A stretch of DNA of 11,666 nucleotides from Candidatus Iainarchaeum sp. (GTDB taxonomy: Archaea; B1Sed10-29): contig PWFL01000019.1 of the NCBI GenBank assembly GCA_003553825.1, positions 1-11,666 on the forward strand, given 5' to 3'. Under the pieces are notes generated by a model that searched no databases, was not told where the DNA came from, and was given only the letters and a program-made list of their open reading frames with translations. The translations under genes and the position numbers were made by a program. Of this stretch, positions 11,631-11,666 are shown piece by piece. Every line of letters begins with the position of its first letter. Position 1 is the stretch's first letter.

Positions 11631-11666
11631 ATGGATTCTATGGTCGACGAAGTGCTAGATAACTCA
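11631..11666 (+). CDS. Start of a divergent gene, cut off by the window end
   Basis: An open frame begins at ATG 11631 (MDSMVDEVLDNS) or ATG 11640 (MVDEVLDNS) and is still open at the last base. AAGGA (11626-11630) is too close for the first ATG but 9 nt before the second, which makes 11640 the better start. AT-rich sequence upstream (AATAATTAATAG, about 11601-11612) could carry its promoter. Twelve codons are too few to name a product. Confidence 0.5.
   Translation, partial: MDSMVDEVLDNS

Overview
The window is archaeal. Evidence: an archaeal-type DnaG with the conserved N-terminal block, a class I lysyl-tRNA synthetase, a tRNA gene interrupted at 37/38 by an intron with a bulge-helix-bulge splice motif, tRNA genes with no encoded CCA, TrmB-type winged-helix regulators, TATA-like promoters, and a geranylgeranyl diphosphate synthase for ether lipids. 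Shine-Dalgarno sites of the form GAGGTG/GGAGGT precede many starts. The DNA is A-rich and low in GC, and many + strand genes avoid T at codon ends. A Nudix (type 1) IPP isomerase is a minority choice in archaea and is best known from haloarchaea and relatives. A low-GC euryarchaeon near the halophiles (Methanonatronarchaeia-like or nanohaloarchaeal) would fit, but that is inference, not a classification.

Left part (1-2300): a gene-poor start held between the arms of an imperfect inverted repeat (1-26 with 163-185); then a small Toprim protein and dnaG in tandem (227-1752); then, convergent to them, a two-helix membrane protein ending in one C2H2 zinc finger (1768-2286).

Translation block (2416-4103): tRNA-Val(UAC), tRNA-Gly(GCC), serS and tRNA-Lys(CUU) all point the same way. 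serS starts 31 nt after tRNA-Gly and stops 1 nt before tRNA-Lys, so tRNA processing should shape both ends of the serS message. The tRNA-Lys gene has an 85-nt intron.

Middle (4159-7514): a small PH-like protein, a convergent membrane protein resembling Na/Pi cotransporters, class I lysS, and a 36-residue protein with four C-terminal cysteines that starts at TTG behind a strong ribosome binding site.

Regulator and isoprenoid part (7511-10845): a full-length TrmB-like regulator and a short stand-alone winged-helix paralogue lie on the - strand. The short one is divergent from idsA (GGPP synthase). Strong inverted repeats sit just upstream of the full-length regulator, in the divergent regulator/idsA spacer, and in the promoter of the 36-residue gene. 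Convergent to idsA is idi (type 1 IPP isomerase). Together idi and idsA make DMAPP and then the C20 precursor of archaeal lipids. Between them lies an isolated perfect C/G hairpin that resembles a transposon end.

Right end (10939-11666): a metallo-beta-lactamase fold hydrolase on the - strand, and the first codons of a divergent gene that runs off the window. No protein-coding transposase gene, CRISPR array or rRNA was seen. No gene-free stretch exceeds 300 nt; the longest is the 273-nt divergent spacer at 8724-8996, described below.
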